The position numbers were made by a program, and so were the translations under genes. A stretch of DNA of 64,000 nucleotides from JBAXPV01 sp037132075 (GTDB lineage: Bacteria; Bacteroidota; Bacteroidia; Bacteroidales; CAIXZF01): assembly GCA_037132075.1 (NCBI GenBank), contig JBAXPV010000001.1, positions 1-64,000 of the forward strand, written 5' to 3'. This document shows, one piece after another, positions 43,270 to 51,587 of this stretch; positions within the stretch are counted from its first letter, which is position 1; every line of letters begins with the position of its first letter. The notes below the pieces were generated by a model. The model was given only the letters and a program-made list of their open reading frames with translations. It was not told the DNA's origin and did not search any database.

Positions 43270-43932
43270 ATGAAGATCACCAAGAAATCACTGCTCACCA
43301 TACTATTCCTGCTTATTGCTGGCTTGGCTGCCGAGGCCCAGATCATCCGGGGTGGCATCATCGCAGGGATGAACGCAACACAAGTTGACGGTGATGAAGT
43401 ATTCGGTTATCATAAGTATGGTTGGAACCTGGGTGCTACGGCAATGATTCCTATAACCAAAAAAAAATGGTTTTTTGCCCTCGAAACGACCTATAGCCAA
43501 AAAGGCGCTTACCAGGCCCCTATTTGGGCAGACTCACTAAAAGACGGATCCTACAAACTCAACCTGAATTACCTCGAAGTGCCAATGCTTGTAATTTTCG
43601 AAGATAAAGGCGGACTCACCTTCGGCGCTGGCGCATCCTTGGGGAGACTCATCAAAGTTGAAGAATGGGAAAACGGGCGACGCGATACCAATACCACACT
43701 CAAAGGCCCTTATAATACGAACGATTTTGACATCTTGCTGGATTGCAGATTCAAATTATATAAAAAACTCAAATTTAATTTCCGATACTCATATTCAATG
43801 GCCAAGATCCGGAACCGGACTTATGACAATGGAATCTCTATCTGGGACCGGAAACAATACAACAACATGCTTACATTCAGGCTTATCTGGATCTTTAATG
43901 AAAAAATTAAAGCCTACGTAAAAAAGAAATAA
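43270..43932 (+). CDS. Outer membrane beta-barrel protein, PorT-like
   Basis: 220 residues with a signal peptide (LLTILFLLIAGLAAEAQ, cleavage near 24) and then alternating strands typical of the small eight-stranded barrels common in Bacteroidota: GGIIAGMNATQ, YGWNLGATAMIP, FFALETTYSQKGA, LNYLEVPMLVIF, LTFGAGASLGRLI and a final strand TFRLIWIFN. The LNYLEVP strand is characteristic of the PorT/outer membrane beta-barrel family. PorT itself is a T9SS component, but this large family has many members with no known role, so linking it to T9SS would be guesswork. Lies between tex and the cupin gene with gaps of 2 and 4 nt. Confidence 0.8.
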   Translation: MKITKKSLLTILFLLIAGLAAEAQIIRGGIIAGMNATQVDGDEVFGYHKYGWNLGATAMIPITKKKWFFALETTYSQKGAYQAPIWADSLKDGSYKLNLNYLEVPMLVIFEDKGGLTFGAGASLGRLIKVEEWENGRRDTNTTLKGPYNTNDFDILLDCRFKLYKKLKFNFRYSYSMAKIRNRTYDNGISIWDRKQYNNMLTFRLIWIFNEKIKAYVKKK

Positions 43933-43936
43933 TGTC

Positions 43937-44434
43937 ATGGAAGCGGAAGAACTGATCAACAGACTAGAGATGCTTGCACATCCCGAAGGTGGATATTACC
44001 GGGAGACTTACAGGGCCAGCGAGCGTATTCCTGCAAGCGTACTTCCTGCCAGATTTACCGGGGATCGCAGTTTCAGTACCAGCATATTTTTCCTGTTAAA
44101 ATACCCTGATTTCTCCTGTCTTCACATGATTAAAGCGGATGAAACCTGGCATTTCTACCTTGGTGACCCATTGAAGATCGTAAGCATTAACAAGCAAGGG
44201 ATGCTGGAAGAAGCAATTCTTGGAAACCGTCTGGACAAAGGAGAAATCCCGCAGCTGATGATCCCGAATGGCTATTGGTTTGGGGCTTCACTGGCAGAAA
44301 AAAAAGGTTTTGCCCTGGTGGGATGTACTGTGTCTCCCGGATTCGACTTTGAGGATATCAACTACGGAAAAAGAGAGGATCTACTGAAGCAATTCCCACA
44401 TCTGGAAGACATCATTCTTGATTTTACCAGATGA
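43937..44434 (+). CDS. Cupin family protein, DUF985
   Basis: 165 residues, full length for the DUF985/cupin_5 family. Family marks seen: LINRLEMLAHPEGGYYRETY at the N-terminus, the single-domain cupin strand with HMIKADETWHFYLGDPL (probable metal-binding histidines and glutamate), MIPNGYWFGA, and the closing LVGCTVSPGFDFEDINYGKR. Members are small cytoplasmic beta-barrels of unproven function, sometimes compared with sugar epimerases. It is the last gene of a probable tex-barrel-cupin operon and converges on the C26 hydrolase gene; the 76-nt gap between them shows no strong terminator. Confidence 0.88.
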   Translation: MEAEELINRLEMLAHPEGGYYRETYRASERIPASVLPARFTGDRSFSTSIFFLLKYPDFSCLHMIKADETWHFYLGDPLKIVSINKQGMLEEAILGNRLDKGEIPQLMIPNGYWFGASLAEKKGFALVGCTVSPGFDFEDINYGKREDLLKQFPHLEDIILDFTR

Positions 44435-44510
44435 TCATTGGGGTTTCAATCAGAAAAAGGATTTAGCTTCGCTGAAGACTTTGTATCCTACGAGTGACCC
44501 AATCTCAAAA

Positions 44511-45308
44511 TCAATGCTTATTAGACGCGTAGGCTTTCACTTCTTCCATATATCGCTCTGCGAGCTTTTTTGAGAAGAGATTATCCTCCATCATTCTTTC
44601 AGGATGCCATTGAACAGCGATCAGGAATGACTTCCCAATAGGTTCTTTCCACCCGAAAGCCTCGATGATGTCATCCGGAGCCTTAGCCCAGGGCACAAAA
44701 ACACTTGACAGCTTATCCACAGCCTGATGGTGAAAGCTGTTCACTTTACCTTGCGGCACTTTCACAAGCTCGGCCAGAAAAGTTCGGGGAAGGATATTGA
44801 TCTCATGTGTCGCCTTTTGTTCACCTGCCAGTCGATGTGTGATCATGGAAGGAATATCTGTTGCGATGTCAACATACAGGTTGCCTCCCTGGCTTACATT
44901 CATCAGCTGTTCCCCACGACAAATCGCAAAGATTGGCATCTTTAGCTCCAGTGCTTTCTTTATCAGCATCAGTTCCTGGCCATCTCTTACCCGGTCGACT
45001 TTCTCACACTTTGCAATTTTATCCTCTCTTTTGTAAAGTCCCGGAAAGATATCCGGACCACCGGTAAGTACCAAGCCGGCACAGCCTGAGAGTTCTTTGT
45101 CGGCTTCAGCACCTTTAAGCTGAGACATGTCCACACATTCAATATTTTTATCTATTTGCTGCAAATATGTATAATACAGTTTGTATTTCTCCTCCTGTCC
45201 TCCTTTGGAAAAAGCAATTTTCAGACTGCCATTACTTTGTGCCATGATGCCTGACATAAAAATGAAGTTAAGTAAGATAATAATAATGGGGCTTGTTATG
45301 AATTTCAT
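44511..45308 (-). CDS. Secreted class I glutamine amidotransferase-like hydrolase, peptidase C26
   Basis: 265 residues from the ATG at 45306-45308 (minus strand), chosen because it gives a signal peptide (IIIILLNFIFMSGIMAQ) and the frame upstream adds an unlikely charged leader. The C26 / gamma-glutamyl-gamma-aminobutyrate hydrolase fold is shown by LVLTGGPDIFPGLY, the nucleophile elbow FAICRGEQLMNVSQGG with its cysteine, FHHQAVDKLS, and the histidine-glutamate pair VQWHPERM. PuuD, the best known member, is cytoplasmic and splits gamma-Glu-GABA; an exported copy points to a periplasmic substrate such as a gamma-glutamyl peptide, which is inference. It lies 128 nt downstream of trmN6 on the same strand. 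Confidence 0.85.
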   Translation of the reverse strand: MKFITSPIIIILLNFIFMSGIMAQSNGSLKIAFSKGGQEEKYKLYYTYLQQIDKNIECVDMSQLKGAEADKELSGCAGLVLTGGPDIFPGLYKREDKIAKCEKVDRVRDGQELMLIKKALELKMPIFAICRGEQLMNVSQGGNLYVDIATDIPSMITHRLAGEQKATHEINILPRTFLAELVKVPQGKVNSFHHQAVDKLSSVFVPWAKAPDDIIEAFGWKEPIGKSFLIAVQWHPERMMEDNLFSKKLAERYMEEVKAYASNKH

Positions 45309-45436
45309 TGTTTTGACATGTTTATCGATACCGGCTACGCTGCCAAGATCAAAGGTCAGCAAATATTGAGCGGAATTAATGAGGTATGTTCGAAGATGTA
45401 AACATTTGGTTGTTAAAAAGGATGTTAGGCTGAGGG

Positions 45437-46144
45437 CTAAAACCCCAAATGGTACTCAAACGTCATCCGCTGATATTCCTGGGTATACTGCCCATAAGAA
45501 TCACGCAATACCATTTCACTTACTTCCATAGGCAAAGCCTTACGCTGAAACTCCATCAAAACCCTGACAAAAGGGCTGTTATCAAAAGTCCTGACATTCA
45601 GTTTCCGGGTACAGTTTAAACCGTAAGTTTTGGCCAGGTTGACAAAACCCGTTTCCTGAAAAGACGGAAGAATGAGGTTAAAACTTATGTCGTCATTTCC
45701 AAGGAAATTCACGGCAAGCAGGAGATCATGCGTCCCGAGTGTATTGTTATGCCTTGCAAGGTTTCGCCCCTGATCCGGAGACAAGAGTGAATTTTGAAAG
45801 AAGGGTGGATTGCAAACGATGAGGTCGAATTGCAATTCATTTTGCTGACAGAATTCCTGAACGCTGATCTTTTGAAGTTCGAGGCGATCAGGCCAAGGGC
45901 TATTTTGGAAATTCTCATGACATTGCCCGGCAGCCCCGGGATCTATCTCAATGGCGAAAACTTTTGCCTGAGAACGTTGTGCCAACATCAGGGACAAAAT
46001 ACCACAGCCACTGCCGACATCCAGAATCTGAGAAGCATATTTACACTCCGTCCAGGCACCAAGCAATACAGCATCTGTCCCGATTTTCATCGAAGAAGCC
46101 TCGTCTGACAAAGAAAATTGTTTAAAACGAAAGAGTCCGGACAT
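45437..46144 (-). CDS. trmN6: tRNA1(Val) adenine-37 N6-methyltransferase, TrmN6/YfiC family
   Basis: 235 residues, usual family length. Opens with FRFKQFSLSDEASSMKIGTD, the typical YfiC N-terminus, followed by SAM-binding motif I (ILDVGSGCGILSLMLAQ, ~40-56), motif II FAIEIDPGAA and the N6-adenine catalytic motif NPPFF (within FDLIVCNPPFF). In Escherichia coli the enzyme methylates A37 of tRNA1(Val) with S-adenosylmethionine. It begins 5 nt after the rimM stop in an rpsP-rimM-trmN6 run of translation genes, which fits a tRNA-modifying role. Confidence 0.9.
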   Translation of the reverse strand: MSGLFRFKQFSLSDEASSMKIGTDAVLLGAWTECKYASQILDVGSGCGILSLMLAQRSQAKVFAIEIDPGAAGQCHENFQNSPWPDRLELQKISVQEFCQQNELQFDLIVCNPPFFQNSLLSPDQGRNLARHNNTLGTHDLLLAVNFLGNDDISFNLILPSFQETGFVNLAKTYGLNCTRKLNVRTFDNSPFVRVLMEFQRKALPMEVSEMVLRDSYGQYTQEYQRMTFEYHLGF

Positions 46145-46149
46145 CAGGG

Positions 46150-46686
46150 CTATGCATTTAAGTCAACCAGGCCTTCCGGAAGATCAACCAGGATGGTCTT
46201 CTTTTGCATATCGACTTTTTTAATGATCTCAGGGACTAATGGAATAAGGATCTCGTTTTTATCCTTAGTCACTTTCAGCAGGCTCTGTTCACGAAAATGC
46301 ACAAAACCGTTAAGAATGCCCAGCAATCCGAGGGTTTTGTCTTTCACCTGAAATCCAAGCCAGGCATCTTCCTCATTCTCGTCTTCGGCCTCGGTGGAAC
46401 GAAAGCTTTTCGGCAGATAAACAGGAATATTCAGCAAACCACCTGTGGACGCAATATTGAGGACATCAGTAAATTTTACTTCCAGTGAAAGACCGCTCAG
46501 CCCGGTGAGTTCTTCAACATGAAAAGGGATCAGACCATCTTCGAGATCCAGGAAAAAGAAGTCGATATCATCCTGTTGTAATGGGAGATCATTTTCAAGG
46601 ACAATCTTAACGGCACCATGAAAGCCCAGGGCTTTACGGATGTGTCCATATAAAAAACAATCCTCCCTGTTAAGAATTTTATTCAT
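46150..46686 (-). CDS. rimM: Ribosome maturation factor RimM
   Basis: 178 residues from the ATG at 46684-46686; a longer form starting at 46713 adds nine residues not expected in the family. The N-terminal RimM barrel is shown by CFLYGHIRKALGFHGAVKI, and the C-terminal PRC-barrel by LGLLGILNGFVHFREQSLLKV, ILIPLVPEIIKKVDMQKKTI and the near-universal LPEGLVDLN ending. RimM binds S19 and helps mature the head of the 30S subunit. It follows rpsP on the minus strand, the common rpsP-rimM order, and precedes trmN6. Confidence 0.95.
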   Translation of the reverse strand: MNKILNREDCFLYGHIRKALGFHGAVKIVLENDLPLQQDDIDFFFLDLEDGLIPFHVEELTGLSGLSLEVKFTDVLNIASTGGLLNIPVYLPKSFRSTEAEDENEEDAWLGFQVKDKTLGLLGILNGFVHFREQSLLKVTKDKNEILIPLVPEIIKKVDMQKKTILVDLPEGLVDLNA

Positions 46687-46744
46687 CACAGGGAGGATTT
46701 GTAAGCATAACAATATATTTTACCCGAAACGGGTTGGTTCCAAA

Positions 46745-47437
46745 TTAAGCTTCTGGTGTAGCTTCAGGTGCAGCTTCTTCAGCGGCAGCTTCGGCAACAA
46801 CCTCAGGAGCAGCTTCGGCAACTACTTCAGGAGCTACTTCGGCAACTACTTCAGGGGCAACTTCGGCAACTACTTCAGGAGCAACTTCAGCAACTACTTC
46901 AGGAGCCTCAACAACTTCTTCAGCAACTGCAACAGCCACAACTTCTTCTTCAGCAGCAGCAGCTTCAGCGGCAGCTTCTTTTACCATCTTTTTCACGATG
47001 GCATCAGCTTTGGCTTGTTTTACCTTAGCTTCATGCTCCATGGCTTTTTTAGCCTCAGACTTGGAAGCCATCAGGATTTCGTTCTTCTTGCTGTTGATTT
47101 TTGTTTCTTTTTCAGCAACCCATGCCTGGAATTTCTCCTCAGCCTGTAACTCAGTTAAAGCGCCTTTGGCGACACCTTTAATGAGGTGGTTTTTGTAAAG
47201 TACACCTTTGTATGATAAAATCGCTTTTACCGTATCTGAAGGTGAAGCTCCGTTATTCAGCCACTCAATGGCTTTTTCGAAGTCAATGTCAATTTCTGCG
47301 GGCCTGGCCAATGGGTTATAAGTTCCGATCTTTTCGACAAAACGTCCGTCCCGTGGTGCACGACCATCCGCAATTACAATATGATAAAAGGGACGACCCT
47401 TCTTGCCATGTCTTTGTAATCTCATCCTTGCTGGCAT
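46745..47437 (-). CDS. rpsP: 30S ribosomal protein S16 with long repetitive tail
   Basis: 230 residues, against ~80-90 for S16 alone. Residues 1-~85 are ordinary S16 (RLQRHGKKGRPFYHIVIAD, FVEKIGTYNPLA, AIEWLNNGASPSDTV). A lysine- and glutamate-rich, probably helical stretch follows to ~150 (EEKFQAWVAEKE, SEAKKAMEHEAKVKQ), then a low-complexity alanine/glutamate/valine/proline tail with five copies of an octapeptide of the form APEVVAEV. Extended S16 proteins are usual in Bacteroidota, but the tandem tail is a local feature. First gene of the rpsP-rimM-trmN6 run, with a leader hairpin and promoter upstream. Confidence 0.95.
   Translation of the reverse strand: MPARMRLQRHGKKGRPFYHIVIADGRAPRDGRFVEKIGTYNPLARPAEIDIDFEKAIEWLNNGASPSDTVKAILSYKGVLYKNHLIKGVAKGALTELQAEEKFQAWVAEKETKINSKKNEILMASKSEAKKAMEHEAKVKQAKADAIVKKMVKEAAAEAAAAEEEVVAVAVAEEVVEAPEVVAEVAPEVVAEVAPEVVAEVAPEVVAEAAPEVVAEAAAEEAAPEATPEA
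46789..46908. repeat. 24-bp tandem repeat, five copies, inside rpsP
   Basis: Units start at 46789, 46813, 46837, 46861 and 46885 on the plus strand, each close to CTTCGGCAACTACTTCAGGA plus four bases. They encode the octapeptide repeats of the S16 tail on the minus strand. Because units are 24 bp, gain or loss keeps the frame. Confidence 0.9.
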
Positions 47438-47459
47438 AATCTTATGATTTAATGATTAT

Positions 47460-47488
47460 TAATAAATAAAAACCCTACCCGAGGGTTT
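47460..47488 (-). promoter_or_regulatory. Hairpin plus T-rich run in the rpsP leader, possible attenuator
   Basis: On the minus strand AAACCCT and AGGGTTT (47482-47488 and 47470-47476) pair perfectly around a 5-nt loop CGGGT, followed by TTTATTTATT. It lies between the promoter and the rpsP start at 47437. The form is that of a weak intrinsic terminator within the 5' leader and could mediate control of this ribosomal operon. Confidence 0.45.
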
Positions 47489-47496
47489 AAGGGGTG

Positions 47497-47528
47497 CAAA
47501 AGTAGCAAATTGTTTTCAACAAACCCAA
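47497..47528 (-). promoter_or_regulatory. Bacteroidota-type promoter of rpsP-rimM-trmN6
   Basis: Read on the minus strand: TTG at 47526-47528, a 21-nt spacer, and TACTTTTG at 47497-47504, matching TTG...TAnnTTTG. The predicted transcript starts ~50 nt before rpsP and includes the leader hairpin at 47470-47488. Confidence 0.55.
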
Positions 47529-47617
47529 TCTTCCTGAATTTTTCCTATATTTTTACGACACAAAATGATGATGCACAAAACCCATCACCCCACACCCCAT
47601 CACCCACACCCAACCCC

Positions 47618-50600
47618 ATGTCCCCCTTCACCCACCTCCACGTCCATACCCATTATTCCCTGCTCGACGGTGCCGCCAGCATCAAAAGCCTCGTCACCAA
47701 AGCAAAAGAAGATGGGATGTCAGCCCTGGCCATAACCGACCATGGAAACCTCTACGGCGCCTACGAGTTCTTTAAAGAAGCCAAAAGCAATGGCATCAAG
47801 CCTATCCTGGGTTGTGAGATCTATGTTGCTGAAGGGAGTCGTTTTGCAAAACAAGGCAAAAAGGACAGATCCGGATACCATCTCATCTTACTTGCAAAAA
47901 ACCTGGAGGGGTATTATAACCTTTGCCGGCTCAGTTCGCTGGGATTCATTGAAGGCTTTTATTACACACCACGGATCGACAAAGAGCTGTTAAAACAATA
48001 TTCTGCAGGACTGATCGCCTGCTCGGCCTGTATCGGCGGCGAGATCCCGAATACAATTTTACACAGAGGTGAGGAAAAAGGAGAAGAAGTCCTGCAGGAA
48101 TATCTCGGGATATTTGGCGACAACCTTTACCTGGAACTTCAGCGTCATGGCCTCCCTGAACAGGAACAGGTCAACCCTGTGCTGATGCGCCTGGCCGAAA
48201 AATACAACATCAGGTACATCGCAACCAATGATGTTCATTTCACTAATGCGCCTGATTATGAAGCACATAAAATTCTTATCTGCCTGAATACCGGAAAAGA
48301 CCTTGACAATGCCTCCGAGGATCTTCATTATTCAGGACAGGAGTTTCTAAAGACTCAGGCTGAGATGACTGTTCTTTTCGAAGACCTGCCGGAAGCCATT
48401 GAAAACACACAACACCTGGTCGAGCGGATAGAAAATTACAGTATTGACCAAAAGATTCTCTTACCGGAATTCCCGCTTCCGGAAGGATTTGAAAGCGGGG
48501 ATGACTTCTTACGTCACCTGACCCTGGAAGGCGCCAAAAAGCGTTACCCTGAAATCACCCCGGAAGTCCAGGAAAGACTTGACTATGAGCTTACTGTCAT
48601 CAAAAACACCGGGTATGCCGGCTATTTTCTTATCGTCCAGGACTTTATCAGCGAAGCGCGTCGTATGGGCGTCCTGGTGGGTCCGGGTCGCGGATCAGCA
48701 GCAGGCTCAGCGGTCGCCTATTGTACCGGCATTACAAGCATCGACCCCATTCATTATAACTTGCTGTTTGAGCGATTCCTCAACCCCGACAGGATCTCAA
48801 TGCCCGATATCGACATCGATTTCGACGATGAAGGCCGCAACAAAGTAATCCAATATGTCATCAATAAGTACGGTGAAAAAAGAGTAGCCCAGATCGTCAC
48901 TTTTGGAACCATGGCAGCCCGGTCAAGCATCAGGGATGTAGCCAGGGTCTTGAAACTGCCTCCATCCCAGGCCGACTATCTCGCAAAACTAGTCCCACCA
49001 ACTCCTGGCACAACACTTCAATCAGCCTATAAAGAGGTAAAAGAACTGGAAGACCAGCGAAAAAAAGGAGATGATCTCGTAAAAAAGACCCTGGAATTCG
49101 CCCAGACACTTGAAGGCTGTGCCCGCCATACCGGCACCCATGCCTGCGGTGTCATCATCGGGAAAGAAGACCTCATTGGCCTGGTTCCGCTCAGCACGTC
49201 CAAAGATACCGAGATGAAGGTATCGCAGTATGAAGGGACGTTCATTGAGAATGTCGGCTTACTCAAAATGGACTTCCTGGGACTCAAAACACTATCCATC
49301 ATCAAAGACAGCCTCGTCAATATCAAACGCAGGCACGACGTCGACATCGACCTGGAAACCATCAGCCTGGAAGACGAAAAGACTTATGAGCTCTTTCAAA
49401 GAGGAGATACCATCGGCATCTTCCAGTTTGAAAGTGACGGGATGCGTAACTATCTGAAACGCCTGAAACCCACGAATATAGAAGACCTCATCGCCATGAA
49501 TGCCCTGTTCAGACCTGGTCCGATGGAACAAATTCCTACTTATATCTTACGCAAACACGGCAAAGAAAGAGTAGAATATCCGCACAAATTACTCGAAGAC
49601 ATTCTCCGTCCGACCCAGGGAATCCTGATTTACCAGGAACAGATCATGAAAACCGCTCAGATCCTTGGCGGATTCTCGCTCGGGAAAGCCGACATCCTGC
49701 GGAAAGCCATGGGCAAGAAAGACATGGTGATCATGGAGAAACAGAAGGAAGAATTTATTGAAGGAGCTGCCGTACATGAAATCGACAGGGAAAAAGCCAT
49801 CAAGATCTTCGACCTGATGATGGAGTTTGCCAAATATGGCTTCAACCGATCACACTCTGCCGCCTATAGCGTGCTTGCCTACAGAACAGCTTACCTCAAA
49901 GCCCATTACCCTGCGGAGTTCATGGCTGCCATCCTCACGCACAACCTCAACGAAATCGGGAAAATCACCTTTTTTATTGAAGAATGTAGCCGGATCAATA
50001 TCAAAGTCGCCGGGCCTGACATCAATGAAAGCGAATTGAAATTCACGGTAAATGCCGAAGGACAGATCCGTTTTGGGCTGGCTGCCATCAAAGGCATCGG
50101 GGAAGCTGCCGTCGAAAACCTCATTGAAGAACGAAAAAACAAGGGTCCTTTCCAGAGCTTTTTCGACCTCGTAAGGCGTGTAAACCTTAGAACCGTAAAC
50201 CGGAAAAGCATGGAAGCCCTGGCGATGGCAGGCGCTTTCGACAGCTTTGAAGGCGTACACCGCGCTGTTTTCTTCCAAAAAGAAGGGAATGATGAGACCA
50301 CATTCCTTGAAAAGGTGATCCGGCATGCCTCGAACATCCAAAGCCGACTTAAAGAATCGCAAAATGACCTTTTTGGCGAAAGCGGGCATGCCAACATCGC
50401 AGATCCTTTACTTCCGGTCTGCCCACCCTGGAGCAAACTTGAACAACTCCGAATGGAAAAGATGGTCACTGGATTTTATATCTCCGGCCATCCCCTTGAT
50501 GACTACAAGACAGAGATTCAGCATTTTACCAACGCAAATCTTAGCACACTCAACAATGACCTCACACAATTCAGGGGGAAAGAGATCCGTTTTGCCGGCA

Positions 50601-51079
50601 TGGTGTCAAATGCGGTGACCAAAATGACTAAGACGGGCAAAAGTTTTGGTTCTTTCAACCTCGAGGATTATAACGGCAACCTCAACCTCGCACTCTTCTC
50701 AGAGGACTTCCTCAGATTCAAACATTTCCTGAATGAGGGCGAATTTCTCTTCATCAAAGCCAGGGTTGAGTCGCGATACAACAATCCGGATCAGCTAGAA
50801 ATCAAGGTACAGCAGATCACCCTTTTGTCGGAGACGCTGGAGAAATTCGTCAGCGAAATTACCATTACAGCCAACCTCCAGGATCTTGACGATATCTTTA
50901 TTAAAAAACTAAAAACGACCTTGACAAGTTCCAAAGGAAAGTGCCACCTGAAAGTGATCATCAAAGACAATGATGAAAATTTAGCAATTAACTTTTACTC
51001 AAAAAGCATAAAGCTGAATTCCAGCGACTTAATAAAAAAAGTCAAAGAATTGCCGCAATTATCCTACCAGCTAAATTAA
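47618..51079 (+). CDS. dnaE: DNA polymerase III alpha subunit
   Basis: 1153 residues from the ATG at 47618 (MSPFTHLHVHTHYSLLDG), the usual family start; the open frame reaches back ~108 nt through C/A-rich DNA (CCCATCACCCACACCC) that is not conserved coding. Domains: PHP domain ~1-200, catalytic palm with VGPGRGSAAGSAVAY (~354-368) and the acidic metal-binding MPDIDIDFDDEGRN (~395-408), fingers region with ACGVIIGKEDL and GIFQFESDGM, helix-hairpin-helix ~810-850 (IRFGLAAIKGIGEAAV) and an OB-fold ~985-1060 (FAGMVSNAVTKMTKTGK). It is the replicative polymerase catalytic subunit; no C-terminal exonuclease is fused. trxA follows with its own promoter. Confidence 0.97.
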   Translation: MSPFTHLHVHTHYSLLDGAASIKSLVTKAKEDGMSALAITDHGNLYGAYEFFKEAKSNGIKPILGCEIYVAEGSRFAKQGKKDRSGYHLILLAKNLEGYYNLCRLSSLGFIEGFYYTPRIDKELLKQYSAGLIACSACIGGEIPNTILHRGEEKGEEVLQEYLGIFGDNLYLELQRHGLPEQEQVNPVLMRLAEKYNIRYIATNDVHFTNAPDYEAHKILICLNTGKDLDNASEDLHYSGQEFLKTQAEMTVLFEDLPEAIENTQHLVERIENYSIDQKILLPEFPLPEGFESGDDFLRHLTLEGAKKRYPEITPEVQERLDYELTVIKNTGYAGYFLIVQDFISEARRMGVLVGPGRGSAAGSAVAYCTGITSIDPIHYNLLFERFLNPDRISMPDIDIDFDDEGRNKVIQYVINKYGEKRVAQIVTFGTMAARSSIRDVARVLKLPPSQADYLAKLVPPTPGTTLQSAYKEVKELEDQRKKGDDLVKKTLEFAQTLEGCARHTGTHACGVIIGKEDLIGLVPLSTSKDTEMKVSQYEGTFIENVGLLKMDFLGLKTLSIIKDSLVNIKRRHDVDIDLETISLEDEKTYELFQRGDTIGIFQFESDGMRNYLKRLKPTNIEDLIAMNALFRPGPMEQIPTYILRKHGKERVEYPHKLLEDILRPTQGILIYQEQIMKTAQILGGFSLGKADILRKAMGKKDMVIMEKQKEEFIEGAAVHEIDREKAIKIFDLMMEFAKYGFNRSHSAAYSVLAYRTAYLKAHYPAEFMAAILTHNLNEIGKITFFIEECSRINIKVAGPDINESELKFTVNAEGQIRFGLAAIKGIGEAAVENLIEERKNKGPFQSFFDLVRRVNLRTVNRKSMEALAMAGAFDSFEGVHRAVFFQKEGNDETTFLEKVIRHASNIQSRLKESQNDLFGESGHANIADPLLPVCPPWSKLEQLRMEKMVTGFYISGHPLDDYKTEIQHFTNANLSTLNNDLTQFRGKEIRFAGMVSNAVTKMTKTGKSFGSFNLEDYNGNLNLALFSEDFLRFKHFLNEGEFLFIKARVESRYNNPDQLEIKVQQITLLSETLEKFVSEITITANLQDLDDIFIKKLKTTLTSSKGKCHLKVIIKDNDENLAINFYSKSIKLNSSDLIKKVKELPQLSYQLN

Positions 51080-51113
51080 TTTCACAAAAAAGCATAAATG
51101 TTGGTGAGATTTC

Positions 51114-51144
51114 TTGGTGAGTATGACAGAAACACTTAATTTTG
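51114..51144 (+). promoter_or_regulatory. Bacteroidota-type promoter of trxA
   Basis: TTG at 51114-51116, 20-nt spacer, TAATTTTG at 51137-51144: a full match to the consensus. Leader to the trxA ATG at 51184 is about 35 nt. Confidence 0.65.
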
Positions 51145-51183
51145 TAAAAGCTAACATATCTAGACACATTAATTTATACCCCT

Positions 51184-51501
51184 ATGGCACTCGAAATTAC
51201 AGATGCGACCTTTGACGAAATCGTCCTAAAATCAGACAAGCCGGTACTTATTGACTTTTGGGCTGAATGGTGTGGTCCATGCCGCATGATCACGCCAATT
51301 GTTCTTGAAATTGCACAAGAATATGAAGGACGCGCAATCGTCGGGAAGGTTGATGTGGACGAAAATCCTGGCATCACCGGAAAATACAGCATCCGTAACA
51401 TCCCGACCATCCTGTTCTTTAAAAATGGAGAAATTGCTGACAAACAAGTTGGTGCCGTTCCAAAAAGCGTACTCGTTGGTAAACTGAACAGCCTGCTTTA
51501 A
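51184..51501 (+). CDS. trxA: Thioredoxin
   Basis: 105 residues, the normal size of a cytoplasmic thioredoxin with no signal peptide. The active site WCGPC is at ~29-33, preceded by VLIDFWAEW; the buried aspartate of DFW, the cis-proline loop IRNIPTILFF (~70-79) and the conserved glycine in QVGAVPK are present. It reduces disulfides in ribonucleotide reductase and other proteins, using thioredoxin reductase. Single-gene unit with a promoter before it and an intrinsic terminator after it. Confidence 0.97.
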   Translation: MALEITDATFDEIVLKSDKPVLIDFWAEWCGPCRMITPIVLEIAQEYEGRAIVGKVDVDENPGITGKYSIRNIPTILFFKNGEIADKQVGAVPKSVLVGKLNSLL

Positions 51502-51529
51502 AACATTCGTTTAGAAAATACGTTATTCC

Positions 51530-51568
51530 CAGGTTCATCACGTTTCGGCGGGTGAGCCTGTTTTTTTT
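51530..51568 (+). terminator. Rho-independent terminator after trxA
   Basis: CAGGTTCATC (51530-51539) pairs with GGTGAGCCTG (51551-51560), ten pairs including G-U pairs, loop of 11, followed by eight T. It lies 29 nt after the trxA stop. Confidence 0.85.
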
Positions 51569-51587
51569 ATCCTGAAACAACATCATA

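Noticed and set aside
46640..47149. Plus-strand frame of 169 codons rich in phenylalanine, serine and asparagine across rpsP
   Set aside because: It is the antisense reading of the S16 tail repeat; rpsP on the minus strand is a certain gene.
47510..47617. Longer N-terminus for DnaE
   Set aside because: The added 36 residues are proline- and serine-rich from a C/A-rich tract, whereas DnaE proteins begin just before the PHP motif HLHVHTHYS.
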